A stretch of DNA of 64,000 nt, taken from the NCBI GenBank assembly GCA_051531935.1, contig JAOPTR010000003.1, positions 202,101 through 266,100 on the forward strand. The letters are read 5' to 3'. Of the stretch, positions 16,421 through 24,399 are shown piece after piece; the stretch's first letter is position 1; every line of letters starts with the position of its first letter. The position numbers and the translations under genes are program-made. The stretch comes from OCS116 sp051531935 (lineage in GTDB: Bacteria > Pseudomonadota > Alphaproteobacteria > Rhizobiales > OSC116). Under the pieces are notes generated by a model, which was not told where the DNA came from, did no database searches, and saw only the letters and a program-made list of their open reading frames with translations.

Positions 16421-17167
16421 TTATGCAGATGCAATGATGTCTTTATATCCATCGCGTTCAAGCTCATGCGCCAACTCGGCACCACCTGATTTGATGATTT
16501 TACCATCGACCAAAATATGGATGAAATCTGGCTTAATGTAATCTAACAAACGTTGGTAATGGGTGATGATAATCATCGCACGATCTGGAGAACGCAAACC
16601 GTTCACACCATCGGCAACCACACGCAACGCATCAATATCGAGGCCTGAATCTGTTTCATCCAAAACACACAGGCTTGGTTCTAACAACATCATTTGCAAA
16701 ATTTCATTACGTTTTTTCTCGCCACCAGAAAAACCAACGTTAAGTGGACGACGCAACATTTCTGGCGTCACACCTAAATTCTGAGCTTTTTCTTTAACAA
16801 CTTTCATAAAAGCAGGTGTCGTTAGCTCGTCTTGTCCGCGTTGCTTGCGTTGAGCGTTGATAGATTCTTTAAGGAATGTCATTGTCGCCACGCCTGGAAT
16901 TTCGAGCGGGTATTGAAATGATAAGAAAAGGCCTTTGGCAGCGCGTTCTTCAATTTCTAGCTCAAATAAATCTTCGCCATGGAAGCTCACTTCGCCACTT
17001 TCAATTTCGTAATCATCTTGGCCTGCCAATACGTTAGCAAGGGTAGATTTACCAGCGCCATTTGGCCCCATAATGGCATGAATTTCGCCCGCATTCACTG
17101 TGAGGTTAAGACCTTTAAGAATGGTTTTTTCTTCAACAGAAGCGGTTAAGTTTTTAATTTCTAACAT
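16421..17167 (-). CDS. sufC: SufC ATPase of the SufBCD complex
   Basis: 248-residue ABC-type ATPase that is cytosolic and not part of a transporter. Walker A is GPNGAGKST (about 35-43), the SufC-specific signature is GFSGGEKKRNEILQMM, and Walker B is CVLDETDSGLDIDALR with the D-loop. ATP hydrolysis opens the SufB-SufD interface for cluster building. Gene order and spacing (20 bases after sufB) fit the operon. Confidence 0.96.
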   Translation of the reverse strand: MLEIKNLTASVEEKTILKGLNLTVNAGEIHAIMGPNGAGKSTLANVLAGQDDYEIESGEVSFHGEDLFELEIEERAAKGLFLSFQYPLEIPGVATMTFLKESINAQRKQRGQDELTTPAFMKVVKEKAQNLGVTPEMLRRPLNVGFSGGEKKRNEILQMMLLEPSLCVLDETDSGLDIDALRVVADGVNGLRSPDRAMIIITHYQRLLDYIKPDFIHILVDGKIIKSGGAELAHELERDGYKDIIASA

Positions 17168-17187
17168 AGTTTTTCCATTTCAGGGTT

Positions 17188-18660
17188 TTAGCCCACTGAT
17201 CCTTCTAGGCTAATCGCCACTAATTTTTGCGCTTCAACTGCAAATTCCATCGGGAGATTTTGCAAAACTTCTTTACAGAAACCGTTGACAATAACCGCCA
17301 CAGCTTCTTCTTCATTCAGGCCACGTTGGCGGCAATAAAACATCACGTCATCATTGATTTTAGAGGTTGTAGCCTCATGCTCAAATGTACTGCTCGAATT
17401 ACGTGCTTCGATATAAGGAACGGTATGAGCCGAGCATTTATCTCCAATCAACAGGCTATCACACTGGGTGAAGTTACGTACATTGGTGGCACTGCGTTGC
17501 GTGGATACGATGCCACGATAACAATTAGAGCTATGCCCTGCCGAAATGCCTTTAGAAATGATGCGGCTTTTGGTGTTTTTGCCTAAATGGATCATTTTCG
17601 TACCAGAATCAATTTGCTGATACCCGTTTGAAATGGCAATGGAGTAAAACTCGCCTTGGCTGCCATCGCCACGCAAAATGCAACTCGGGTATTTCCATGT
17701 AATGGCAGAGCCAGTTTCGACCTGTGTCCAACTAACTTTAGAATTTTCACCACGGCAATCGGCACGTTTGGTCACAAAATTATAAACGCCGCCCACACCT
17801 TTATTATCGCCAGGATACCAATTTTGCACCGTAGAATATTTAACCTCTGCATCATCCATGAGAATGATTTCGACCACAGCGGCATGCAGTTGGTTTTCAT
17901 CACGCATTGGGGCTGTGCAGCCTTCCAAATAACTCACATGTGAGCCTTCTTCGGCAATGATAAGCGTGCGCTCAAATTGGCCAGTGTTTGGCTCATTTAT
18001 GCGGAAATATGTGCTTAACTCCATTGGGCATCTAACACCTTTAGGAATATAAACAAAGCTACCATCGGTAAACACTGCAGAGTTTAATGCGGAGTAGAAG
18101 TTATCGCCCACTGGCACAACAGATGCCAAATATTTTTGCACCAATTCTGGATGTTCGCGAATGGCTTCTGAAATGGGACAGAAAATCACACCTGATTCAG
18201 CAAGTTTTTCTTTAAATGTTGTCACCACAGACACACTATCGAACACCGCATCAACCGCAATGTTGGAAGCGCCTTTAACGCCTGCCAAAATTTCTTGTTC
18301 TTTTAGCGGGATGCCTAATTTTTTATAGGTTTCTAAAATCTCTGGGTCGAGATCATCCAAGCTATCGAGTTCGATTTTTTTCTTAGGAGCCGCATAATAA
18401 TACAGGTCTTCAAAATCAATTTTAGGGTAGTTGACGAGTGCCCAATCTGGCTCTTCGAGTTTTTTCCAACGTCTAAAAGCCGATAAACGCCATTCAAGCA
18501 TCCATTCTGGTTCGTCTTTTTTAGCCGAGATAAAGCGCACGATGTCTTCATTTAAGCCTTTAGGAGCTTTGTCCATCTCAATATCAGTGGTAAAACCATA
18601 TTTATAGTTTTCGAGATCAATCTCGGCTACGGTATCCACTGTTTCTTTAATTGCAGCCAT
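17188..18660 (-). CDS. sufB: SufB scaffold subunit of the SufBCD complex
   Basis: 490 residues. Diagnostic stretches are VPVGDNFYSALNSAVFTDGS, GVRCPMELSTYFRINEPNTG, EGCTAPMRDENQLHAAVVE and the C-terminal ARNSSSTFEHEATTSKINDD region with CRQRGLNEEEAV. These belong to SufB and include the cysteine/glutamate sulfur-transfer path residues. It starts two bases after the upstream cysteine desulfurase gene, showing tight coupling. Confidence 0.97.
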   Translation of the reverse strand: MAAIKETVDTVAEIDLENYKYGFTTDIEMDKAPKGLNEDIVRFISAKKDEPEWMLEWRLSAFRRWKKLEEPDWALVNYPKIDFEDLYYYAAPKKKIELDSLDDLDPEILETYKKLGIPLKEQEILAGVKGASNIAVDAVFDSVSVVTTFKEKLAESGVIFCPISEAIREHPELVQKYLASVVPVGDNFYSALNSAVFTDGSFVYIPKGVRCPMELSTYFRINEPNTGQFERTLIIAEEGSHVSYLEGCTAPMRDENQLHAAVVEIILMDDAEVKYSTVQNWYPGDNKGVGGVYNFVTKRADCRGENSKVSWTQVETGSAITWKYPSCILRGDGSQGEFYSIAISNGYQQIDSGTKMIHLGKNTKSRIISKGISAGHSSNCYRGIVSTQRSATNVRNFTQCDSLLIGDKCSAHTVPYIEARNSSSTFEHEATTSKINDDVMFYCRQRGLNEEEAVAVIVNGFCKEVLQNLPMEFAVEAQKLVAISLEGSVG

Positions 18661-18661
18661 A

Positions 18662-19852
18662 TCAGCTCCCTGTACTTAATGCGTTTGCCTGTTTGGCTTC
18701 GCGGGCAATCATGCGATTGTAAATTTTTGTATATTCTTCGATAAAGATGTTCAGCTCTTCGGGTTTTGTATTCCAGCCAAAGCTTAAACGCAAGGCGCAT
18801 AGAGCTAAATCATCCTCTATCCCCATGGCTTTTAAAACATGCGATTGAGACACTTTACCAGATGAACAAGCCGAGCCTGAACTAATAGCAATACCCGCTA
18901 AATCGAGGCTCATCAAAGCACGTTCTGCGGTGAGGCCGTTAATGGCAAAGCAGCTTGTGGTAGAAACTCGTGGTGCATCTTGCCCAAAAACACTAGCCTG
19001 TGTGGAAATAGCGCTTATTTTAACTTCAAGTTCATGTTTTAAATCTTTGTAATGAATCAAATTTTTAATTTCATCACGACACTCTTTTGCTGCTGCACCA
19101 AAGCCCGCAATCGAGGGGATATTTTCAGTTCCCGCACGTAACCCGAGTTCTTGGCCGCCACCTTTTACATAACTATCAACCAACATTCCTAAGCGAATGA
19201 CCAATGCCCCTGCCCCTAATGGCCCGCCAATTTTATGGCTAGAAAGCGACATAAGATCAACGCCGATATTTTCGAAATCAATTTCGATTTTGCCAAGTGC
19301 TTGCACGGCATCGGCATGAATAAAACCACCATATTGATGCACCAAAGCGCAAATGTCATTAATGGGTTGAATGACGCCTGTTTCATTATTGACTAACATA
19401 ACAGACACCAGAACGGGCAGATCGGATTTTTCCTGCCATTGCTTAAGCAACAGCTCTAAATGAGCGAGATCTATACTGCCATTATGATCAACTTGAATAA
19501 GTTCTATTGGGCGTCGGCTTAATTCCTGAGCTTTGATAAGCGATGGGTGCTCGGTAGCGCTGATGAGGGTCGCAGCTAATGCTTGTTTTTTACCCAAAGC
19601 GCCAAGATCAGATGCCAAGACCAAATTATTACTCTCGGTTCCACCTGATGTGAATGTTATTTCTTTACTTTGTGCGTTGATCAGTTTGGCAATGTCGTCT
19701 CGTGCGTTTTCGATGATGCCACGCGCTTTGCGCCCTTCCTGATGGATTGACGAGGCATTGCCGACATAATCAAGCGCATCCAGAACCGCGAGTTTAGCCG
19801 CAGGCCGCACAGGCGCTGTTGCATTATAATCGAGATAAATACGTTGTTTCAT
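18662..19852 (-). CDS. Cysteine desulfurase, NifS/IscS-like (group I)
   Basis: 396 residues. The PLP lysine lies in SLSSHKIGGPLGAGALV, and the long mobile loop SSGSACSSGKVSQSH carries the catalytic cysteine (about 328), which marks group I. IYLDYNATAPVRPAA at the N terminus is also classical. Having a group I and a group II desulfurase in one operon is common in alphaproteobacteria. This one may serve tRNA thiolation or cluster delivery in addition to the SUF scaffold. It follows iscR by five bases. Confidence 0.93.
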   Translation of the reverse strand: MKQRIYLDYNATAPVRPAAKLAVLDALDYVGNASSIHQEGRKARGIIENARDDIAKLINAQSKEITFTSGGTESNNLVLASDLGALGKKQALAATLISATEHPSLIKAQELSRRPIELIQVDHNGSIDLAHLELLLKQWQEKSDLPVLVSVMLVNNETGVIQPINDICALVHQYGGFIHADAVQALGKIEIDFENIGVDLMSLSSHKIGGPLGAGALVIRLGMLVDSYVKGGGQELGLRAGTENIPSIAGFGAAAKECRDEIKNLIHYKDLKHELEVKISAISTQASVFGQDAPRVSTTSCFAINGLTAERALMSLDLAGIAISSGSACSSGKVSQSHVLKAMGIEDDLALCALRLSFGWNTKPEELNIFIEEYTKIYNRMIAREAKQANALSTGS

Positions 19853-19857
19853 GTCAG

Positions 19858-20328
19858 TTAAACCTTTGAGGACAATGAATTGTTAGAATTGTTTGGTACA
19901 GCGAATAGGTGGTTGAGTGGGTTGCCATCACGCAAATCCTCTAACGTTACATTGACCAAAAAAGAATCAATGTGATCGGCCAATGCCCGCCACAATGTTG
20001 TGGTGTGGCAATGGCTTAATTTACTGCAATTAATACCATCCGCCCCCGCACAAGCGGCAATGTTAATTTCTTCATCCGCAGCATCAATAATTTGAGAAAC
20101 TTTAATATCAATAGCTGGCGTGGCCAAAAAATAACCACCATGAGGGCCGCGAACACTCTTAACCAAGCCCGAACGACGCAATTTCGAAAATAATTGCTCT
20201 AAATATGGCAAGGAAATGTCTTGTCTAATTGCGATTGCTGAAAGGCTCGTTGGCTTTTCTTCGTCATTATGCTTTGCCAAATCGACCATGGCCATAACTG
20301 CATATTGTCCTTTAGTACTCAATTTCAT
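19858..20328 (-). CDS. iscR: Rrf2-family regulator IscR
   Basis: 156 residues. An N-terminal winged helix (MKLSTKGQYAVMAMVDLAKH, then ISLPYLEQLFSKLRRSGLV) is followed by the three cluster-ligand cysteines Cys93, Cys101 and Cys107 in the ACAGADGINCSKLSHC stretch. It senses Fe-S status and represses or activates the SUF operon that it heads. It is divergent from the alpha/beta hydrolase gene across a 258-base region that should hold its operator. Confidence 0.95.
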   Translation of the reverse strand: MKLSTKGQYAVMAMVDLAKHNDEEKPTSLSAIAIRQDISLPYLEQLFSKLRRSGLVKSVRGPHGGYFLATPAIDIKVSQIIDAADEEINIAACAGADGINCSKLSHCHTTTLWRALADHIDSFLVNVTLEDLRDGNPLNHLFAVPNNSNNSLSSKV

Positions 20329-20480
20329 AAGCTCAATCTTTGTATCTGCGGGTTAGACGGGTTAAAAACACATAATTTTGCAGTGATATGCGGCTTTTCC
20401 TTGCAATTGCAGTGCTGAATTTGTTAAACATGCGAAGTGATAAGCCGAACTAATCTAGAAAGTTTCCAATCTATGATCTA

Positions 20481-20509
20481 AATTTAATAAACCCTAGTAA
20501 AAAGGTCAA
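20481..20509 (-). promoter_or_regulatory. Candidate iscR-suf operon promoter
   Basis: On the minus strand TTGACC (20509-20504) is followed after 17 bases by TAAATT (20486-20481), with the sequence TTACTAGGG in the spacer. Autoregulated iscR promoters carry the IscR site across the -35 and spacer, so this is where to look. Only the -35 is close to consensus and no full dyad is evident. The rest of the 20329-20586 intergenic region shows no small gene. Confidence 0.4.
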
Positions 20510-20586
20510 GTATAAAACTTGTTCTTTGTCGTTTTTAGGGGATATTATTTTATTAAGGTCGGAAACGCAAAAAAGAGTGAGCTAAT

Positions 20587-21243
20587 ATGCCTGAAGTTGT
20601 TTTTAATGGACCAAGTGGACGTCTAGAAGGACGTTATCATCATAATCCTTCACCAAACTCACCTGTTGCAATTATATTGCATCCGCACCCGCAATTTGGT
20701 GGCACGATGAATAACCAAATTGTTTATCAGCTTTTTTATACGTTTAAAGAACGCGGTTTTTCAGTTTTGCGCTTTAACTTTAGAGGCGTTGGCCGCAGCC
20801 ACGGTACTTTTGACGATGGCTTTGGCGAATTGTCAGATGCAGCCGCAGCGCTTGATTGGCTACAAACACAAAACCCTGACAGCAGCGGTAGTTGGATTGC
20901 AGGTTTCTCTTTTGGTTCGTGGATTGGCATGCAATTGCTCATGCGCCGCCCTGAAGTTGAAGGCTTTATTTCCATCGCGCCACAAGCTAACTTATATGAC
21001 TTTAGCTTTTTGGCTCCTTGTCCTTCATCAGGTCTTATGATTAACGGCGAAGCCGACCGTGTGGCACCTGCTGACAGCGTTACGAAATTAGTGGAAAAAT
21101 TGAAAACTCAAAAAGGGATTTCAATCGCACATACAACCATTGATGGTGCAAATCACTTTTTTGATGGCCATGTTGAAGAGCTTATTGATAATGTGGGCGC
21201 TTATGTCGATCATCGAATGTCAGCGCAAGCCATTGAAAAATAA
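20587..21243 (+). CDS. Alpha/beta hydrolase (COG2945-like)
   Basis: 218 residues. It has the fold features ILHPHPQFGGTMNN, RFNFRGVGRSHG and the nucleophile elbow GFSFGSW (Ser at about 110), with Asp in GEADRVAP and His in GANHFFDGH completing a triad. Proteins of this type are serine hydrolases of unknown physiological substrate and are regularly found divergent to iscR in Rhizobiales-like genomes. That conserved placement supports the lineage call but does not define function. Probably transcribed with tyrS, 20 bases downstream. Confidence 0.85.
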   Translation: MPEVVFNGPSGRLEGRYHHNPSPNSPVAIILHPHPQFGGTMNNQIVYQLFYTFKERGFSVLRFNFRGVGRSHGTFDDGFGELSDAAAALDWLQTQNPDSSGSWIAGFSFGSWIGMQLLMRRPEVEGFISIAPQANLYDFSFLAPCPSSGLMINGEADRVAPADSVTKLVEKLKTQKGISIAHTTIDGANHFFDGHVEELIDNVGAYVDHRMSAQAIEK

Positions 21244-21263
21244 TTATATTTGAGAATGTTATA

Positions 21264-22526
21264 ATGTCACAATTTAAATCTGAACTTTTAAAAACGCTTG
21301 AAGAACGCGGTTTTATCAAGCAAATAACCAAGCCCGAAGAACTAGATAAGCGTGCCTTAGAAGGCCCAATTACGGGTTATATTGGTTTTGATGGTACAGC
21401 AGATAGCCTACATGTAGGCAGCTTGACCATGATTATGGTATTGCGCATTATGCAAAAAACAGGGCACAGACCCATTGCACTTATGGGCGGCGGCACCTCT
21501 ATGGTTGGTGATCCTTCATTTAAGGCAACTGACCGACCGATGCTGACTATTGATGACATCAATAGAAACCTTGTTGGTATCAATTCTATTTTTGCACAAT
21601 TTTTAGATTTTGGTGATGGCAGTGACAGTGACGCACGCGCCATTATGGCTAATAATGCCGATTGGTTGTGTAACTTAAATTATATGGAATTTTTGCGCGA
21701 TTATGGCGTACATTTCTCAGTTAACCGCATGCTTTCGTTTGAAGGAGTGAAGCAACGGATGGACAGAGACCAACATCTTAGCTTTTTAGAATTCAACTAT
21801 ATGATTCTACAAGGTTATGACTTTTTGGAGCTGAACCGTCGTTATGGCTGTGATTTGCAAATTGGTGGTTCTGACCAATGGGGAAATATTATTAATGGCA
21901 TTGAACTTACACGTCGTGTAGATGGCAAAGAAGTTTTTGGCCTGACAACTCCATTGCTCGAAACCGCTTCTGGCCAAAAAATGGGCAAAAGTGAAGGCAA
22001 TGCAGTTTGGCTAAACGAAGAGAATTTGCCTTCATATGACTATTGGCAATATTGGCGCAACACAGAAGATGCTGATGTCGGCCGTTTCTTACGTATGTTC
22101 ACCGAATTGCCAATTTCTGAAATTGAAAAATTGGAAAAAGCTGAAGGCGCTGAGCTTAATGAAGTTAAAAAGCTATTGGCAACCGAAGTTACCAAGCTCG
22201 CACGTGGTGAAGAAGCAGCCCTTAAGGCTGCCGAAACCGCACGAATCACCTTTGAAACTGGTGGGCTTAGTGCAGATTTACCTACTGTTAAAGTGTCAAA
22301 AGTTGATTTTGATGCAGGCTTAGGTGTTTTATCCGCACTTGTAAGCGCTGGGCTCGCAACGTCTAATGGCGAGGCTCGTCGCCATATTAAAGGTGGTGCA
22401 GCAAAGCTTAACGACAAACAAATAACTGATGAGCGCTTGACTTTAGTACAAGAGCATTTAAACGAACAAGGCGTTGTAAAGCTTTCTATTGGCAAGAAAA
22501 AACACGTATTGGTGAAACCAGTTTAA
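21264..22526 (+). CDS. tyrS: Tyrosyl-tRNA synthetase
   Basis: Class I synthetase charging tRNA-Tyr. 420 residues. The HIGH-like HVGSL motif is at about 50, the tyrosine-binding region includes YMILQGYDFLELNRRYGCDLQIGGSDQWGN-type residues (about 175-210), the KMSKS equivalent is KMGKS (about 238), and a C-terminal S4 RNA-binding domain starts near 350 (GEARRHIKGGAAKLN). All elements are intact. Confidence 0.97.
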   Translation: MSQFKSELLKTLEERGFIKQITKPEELDKRALEGPITGYIGFDGTADSLHVGSLTMIMVLRIMQKTGHRPIALMGGGTSMVGDPSFKATDRPMLTIDDINRNLVGINSIFAQFLDFGDGSDSDARAIMANNADWLCNLNYMEFLRDYGVHFSVNRMLSFEGVKQRMDRDQHLSFLEFNYMILQGYDFLELNRRYGCDLQIGGSDQWGNIINGIELTRRVDGKEVFGLTTPLLETASGQKMGKSEGNAVWLNEENLPSYDYWQYWRNTEDADVGRFLRMFTELPISEIEKLEKAEGAELNEVKKLLATEVTKLARGEEAALKAAETARITFETGGLSADLPTVKVSKVDFDAGLGVLSALVSAGLATSNGEARRHIKGGAAKLNDKQITDERLTLVQEHLNEQGVVKLSIGKKKHVLVKPV

Positions 22527-22536
22527 GGTAAAGATA

Positions 22537-23004
22537 ATGAGTGAATTACAAATTGGCGATATCGCCCCCGAATTTACTTTGGCGACGGATACTCATGGCG
22601 ACATTTCGCTTTCTGACTTTAAAGGCCAGAATGTAGTATTATTCTTTTACCCTAAGGACAATACGCCTGGTTGCACAGTTGAATCTAATGAGTTTTCGGC
22701 TGCATTTGATGATTTTAAAGCTGAAAACTGCGTAATTATTGGTATTTCACCAGACAATATTGCAAGCCATGCAAAATTTAGAACTAAATATGACCTTACC
22801 GTTATATTGGCATCTGACGAAAGCCATAAAATGCTAGAGACCTATGGCGTCTGGCAAACCAAAAAGAATTTTGGCAAAGAATATATGGGCATTGTACGCA
22901 CCACTTACTTGGTGAATACTCAAGGCGAAATAGCCCAAGCTTGGAAAAAAGTGAAGGTTAAAGAGCATGTACAGAATGTACTGGATACTTTAAAAGCCAA
23001 CTAA
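22537..23004 (+). CDS. bcp: Thiol peroxidase Bcp/PrxQ
   Basis: 155-residue atypical 2-Cys peroxiredoxin that reduces peroxides. The peroxidatic cysteine is in YPKDNTPGCTVESNEF (about 45). The resolving cysteine five residues on, found in many Bcp proteins, is absent: that position is Asn/Glu. It is therefore probably a 1-Cys form using an external thiol. It lies 10 bases after tyrS, likely cotranscribed. Confidence 0.93.
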   Translation: MSELQIGDIAPEFTLATDTHGDISLSDFKGQNVVLFFYPKDNTPGCTVESNEFSAAFDDFKAENCVIIGISPDNIASHAKFRTKYDLTVILASDESHKMLETYGVWQTKKNFGKEYMGIVRTTYLVNTQGEIAQAWKKVKVKEHVQNVLDTLKAN

Positions 23005-23019
23005 ATCAACAAATATCGT

Positions 23020-23059
23020 GATTCTTAACCATTGACATTAAGGTTAAGAATCGTTTAAT
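23020..23059 (+). promoter_or_regulatory. Bactofilin promoter with CtrA-like box inside an 11-bp inverted repeat
   Basis: TTGACA (23032-23037), 16 bases and TTTAAT (23054-23059) form a strong promoter. Perfect 11-base arms GATTCTTAACC (23020-23030) and GGTTAAGAATC (23042-23052) bracket the -35. TTAA-N7-TTAA, the CtrA consensus spacing, lies at 23044-23058 and overlaps the -10. The inverted repeat lacks a T run, so I read it as regulatory rather than as a bcp terminator, though it could also weakly end the upstream transcript. Confidence 0.5.
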
Positions 23060-23150
23060 CCCCCAACACAACTACTTTCAAGTATAACCTGCCCAATTCG
23101 TTCAGTTCATATGAATTTATTTAACAAGTTTATACAAATGTAGGTGTATT

Positions 23151-23519
23151 ATGAATAAATTGAGAAAAATGGAAATAGATTTCCCTAAAACAAGCGTGAG
23201 TAAAATTACTCCCCAAAAAAATTCAATTGTCGGTGGCGACATGCAAATCGAAGGTAATATTCATTCCAGTGCGAGTGTTATTATCGAAGGTAGTGTGGTC
23301 GGCGATATTAGCGCAAAAACTGTAACCATAGCTAAAAATGCAGTACACACAGGCAATATCTTTGCCGACAATGTACTTATTTCTGGTAAAGTTACTGGTG
23401 AGATTATCACTCATAATCTTGACATTACGTCATCAGCATCTATTGCAGGTAAAATTCAAAAAACCTCAATTTCAATTGAGTTTGGTGCTAAAATCGACGC
23501 GCATATTAGATCCAATTAA
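23151..23519 (+). CDS. Bactofilin (first of two)
   Basis: 122 residues. The repeating pattern GDMQIEGNIHSSASVIIEGSVV, with alternating valine/isoleucine and GxI turns through ISGKVTGEI, is the DUF583/bactofilin right-handed beta-helix (about 25-115). These proteins polymerise into membrane-associated cytoskeletal scaffolds and often position peptidoglycan enzymes. The polar N-terminal tail is the expected membrane-binding part. The first ATG is used, with an alternative at 23169. A possible CtrA site in its promoter would fit cell-cycle control. Confidence 0.88.
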   Translation: MNKLRKMEIDFPKTSVSKITPQKNSIVGGDMQIEGNIHSSASVIIEGSVVGDISAKTVTIAKNAVHTGNIFADNVLISGKVTGEIITHNLDITSSASIAGKIQKTSISIEFGAKIDAHIRSN

Positions 23520-23729
23520 TTTTGCATCTAAAAAATGACTTAATTGAATGATCTACATATAATTGTAATTTGTCCCACTCAGACAGTTTGTTTAAAATTT
23601 ATAGATAGTTTGGATAATTTATTATCTATAAATTCTGCAATTGCATTGACTCTGATTCTGATAAAAATTATATTTGAAAACAATTATTTGAATAAATTCT
23701 ATTCTCAGTAGAATGATTTGGAGTGAACA

Positions 23730-24305
23730 ATGTTTAACAAAAAAAATCCTGACGGTAGCATCGCTACAGCACCAACAAATGGTTCTGCACCTGTTGCCCC
23801 CCCACAAATGCGCAAACCGGCGACAATTGCTCCCTTGCCTCCAAAACGTAAAGAAGCACCTGCGGCACCTGTACATGTGGTATCAACACCTGCAGCAGCG
23901 CCAAACACAGGCATTACATTTATTGGCAATGACATTACCATTACAGGTAGTGTGATTTCAAGCGGCGAAGTGATTATTGAAGGCACCATCGAAGGCGATG
24001 TAAGAGCCAAAAAAATCACCATTAAAAACAATGCTAACATTGTTGGTGAATTGGCTTCTGAAGAATTAATCATTCACGGTCGTGTGAATGGCTTAGTGCG
24101 CGGCATTAAAATTCTTTTGGCATCTGACTGTATTCTAAATGGTGATATTCTACACGAAACACTATCTATTGAATCTGGTGCACAATTTGAAGGCGGCTGT
24201 AAACGCTCTGATGACCCGTTGGCAGAAAAAAAAGCTGGCGGTAAAAACAATTCTACAATTAAGCCGTTAGCGGCAATTGGTGAGTTGGCAGAAGCGCAAG
24301 ATTAA
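23730..24305 (+). CDS. Bactofilin (second of two)
   Basis: 191 residues. An N-terminal Pro/Ala/Thr-rich linker (about 10-60) precedes the beta-helix core starting ITFIGNDITITGSVISSGE and continuing through IEGTIEGDVRAKKITI to the SGAQFEGGCKR end. A 30-residue charged tail follows. The shared repeat register with the upstream gene shows they are paralogues that may copolymerise. The 210-base gap between them holds no other gene and is very AT-rich, so the second copy may have its own promoter. Confidence 0.88.
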   Translation: MFNKKNPDGSIATAPTNGSAPVAPPQMRKPATIAPLPPKRKEAPAAPVHVVSTPAAAPNTGITFIGNDITITGSVISSGEVIIEGTIEGDVRAKKITIKNNANIVGELASEELIIHGRVNGLVRGIKILLASDCILNGDILHETLSIESGAQFEGGCKRSDDPLAEKKAGGKNNSTIKPLAAIGELAEAQD

Positions 24306-24326
24306 GTTTTTGAAAATAGTTAAATT

Positions 24327-24354
24327 AAAGGCCGCTTTGTAGCGGCCTTTTTTT
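24327..24354 (+). terminator. Rho-independent terminator after the bactofilins
   Basis: Perfect 10-bp stem AAAGGCCGCT/AGCGGCCTTT with a 4-base TTGT loop at 24327-24350, running into seven T residues. It separates the plus-strand bactofilin genes from the convergent prfB. Confidence 0.93.
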
Positions 24355-24399
24355 ATTGCTTAAGTTTATTGTTTAAAATAGCGACAGATCAATTCTAAG

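Noticed and set aside
23020..23052. 11-bp inverted repeat as an intrinsic terminator of bcp
   Set aside because: No T run follows and its arms flank a good promoter, so regulation is the better reading, though partial termination is not excluded.
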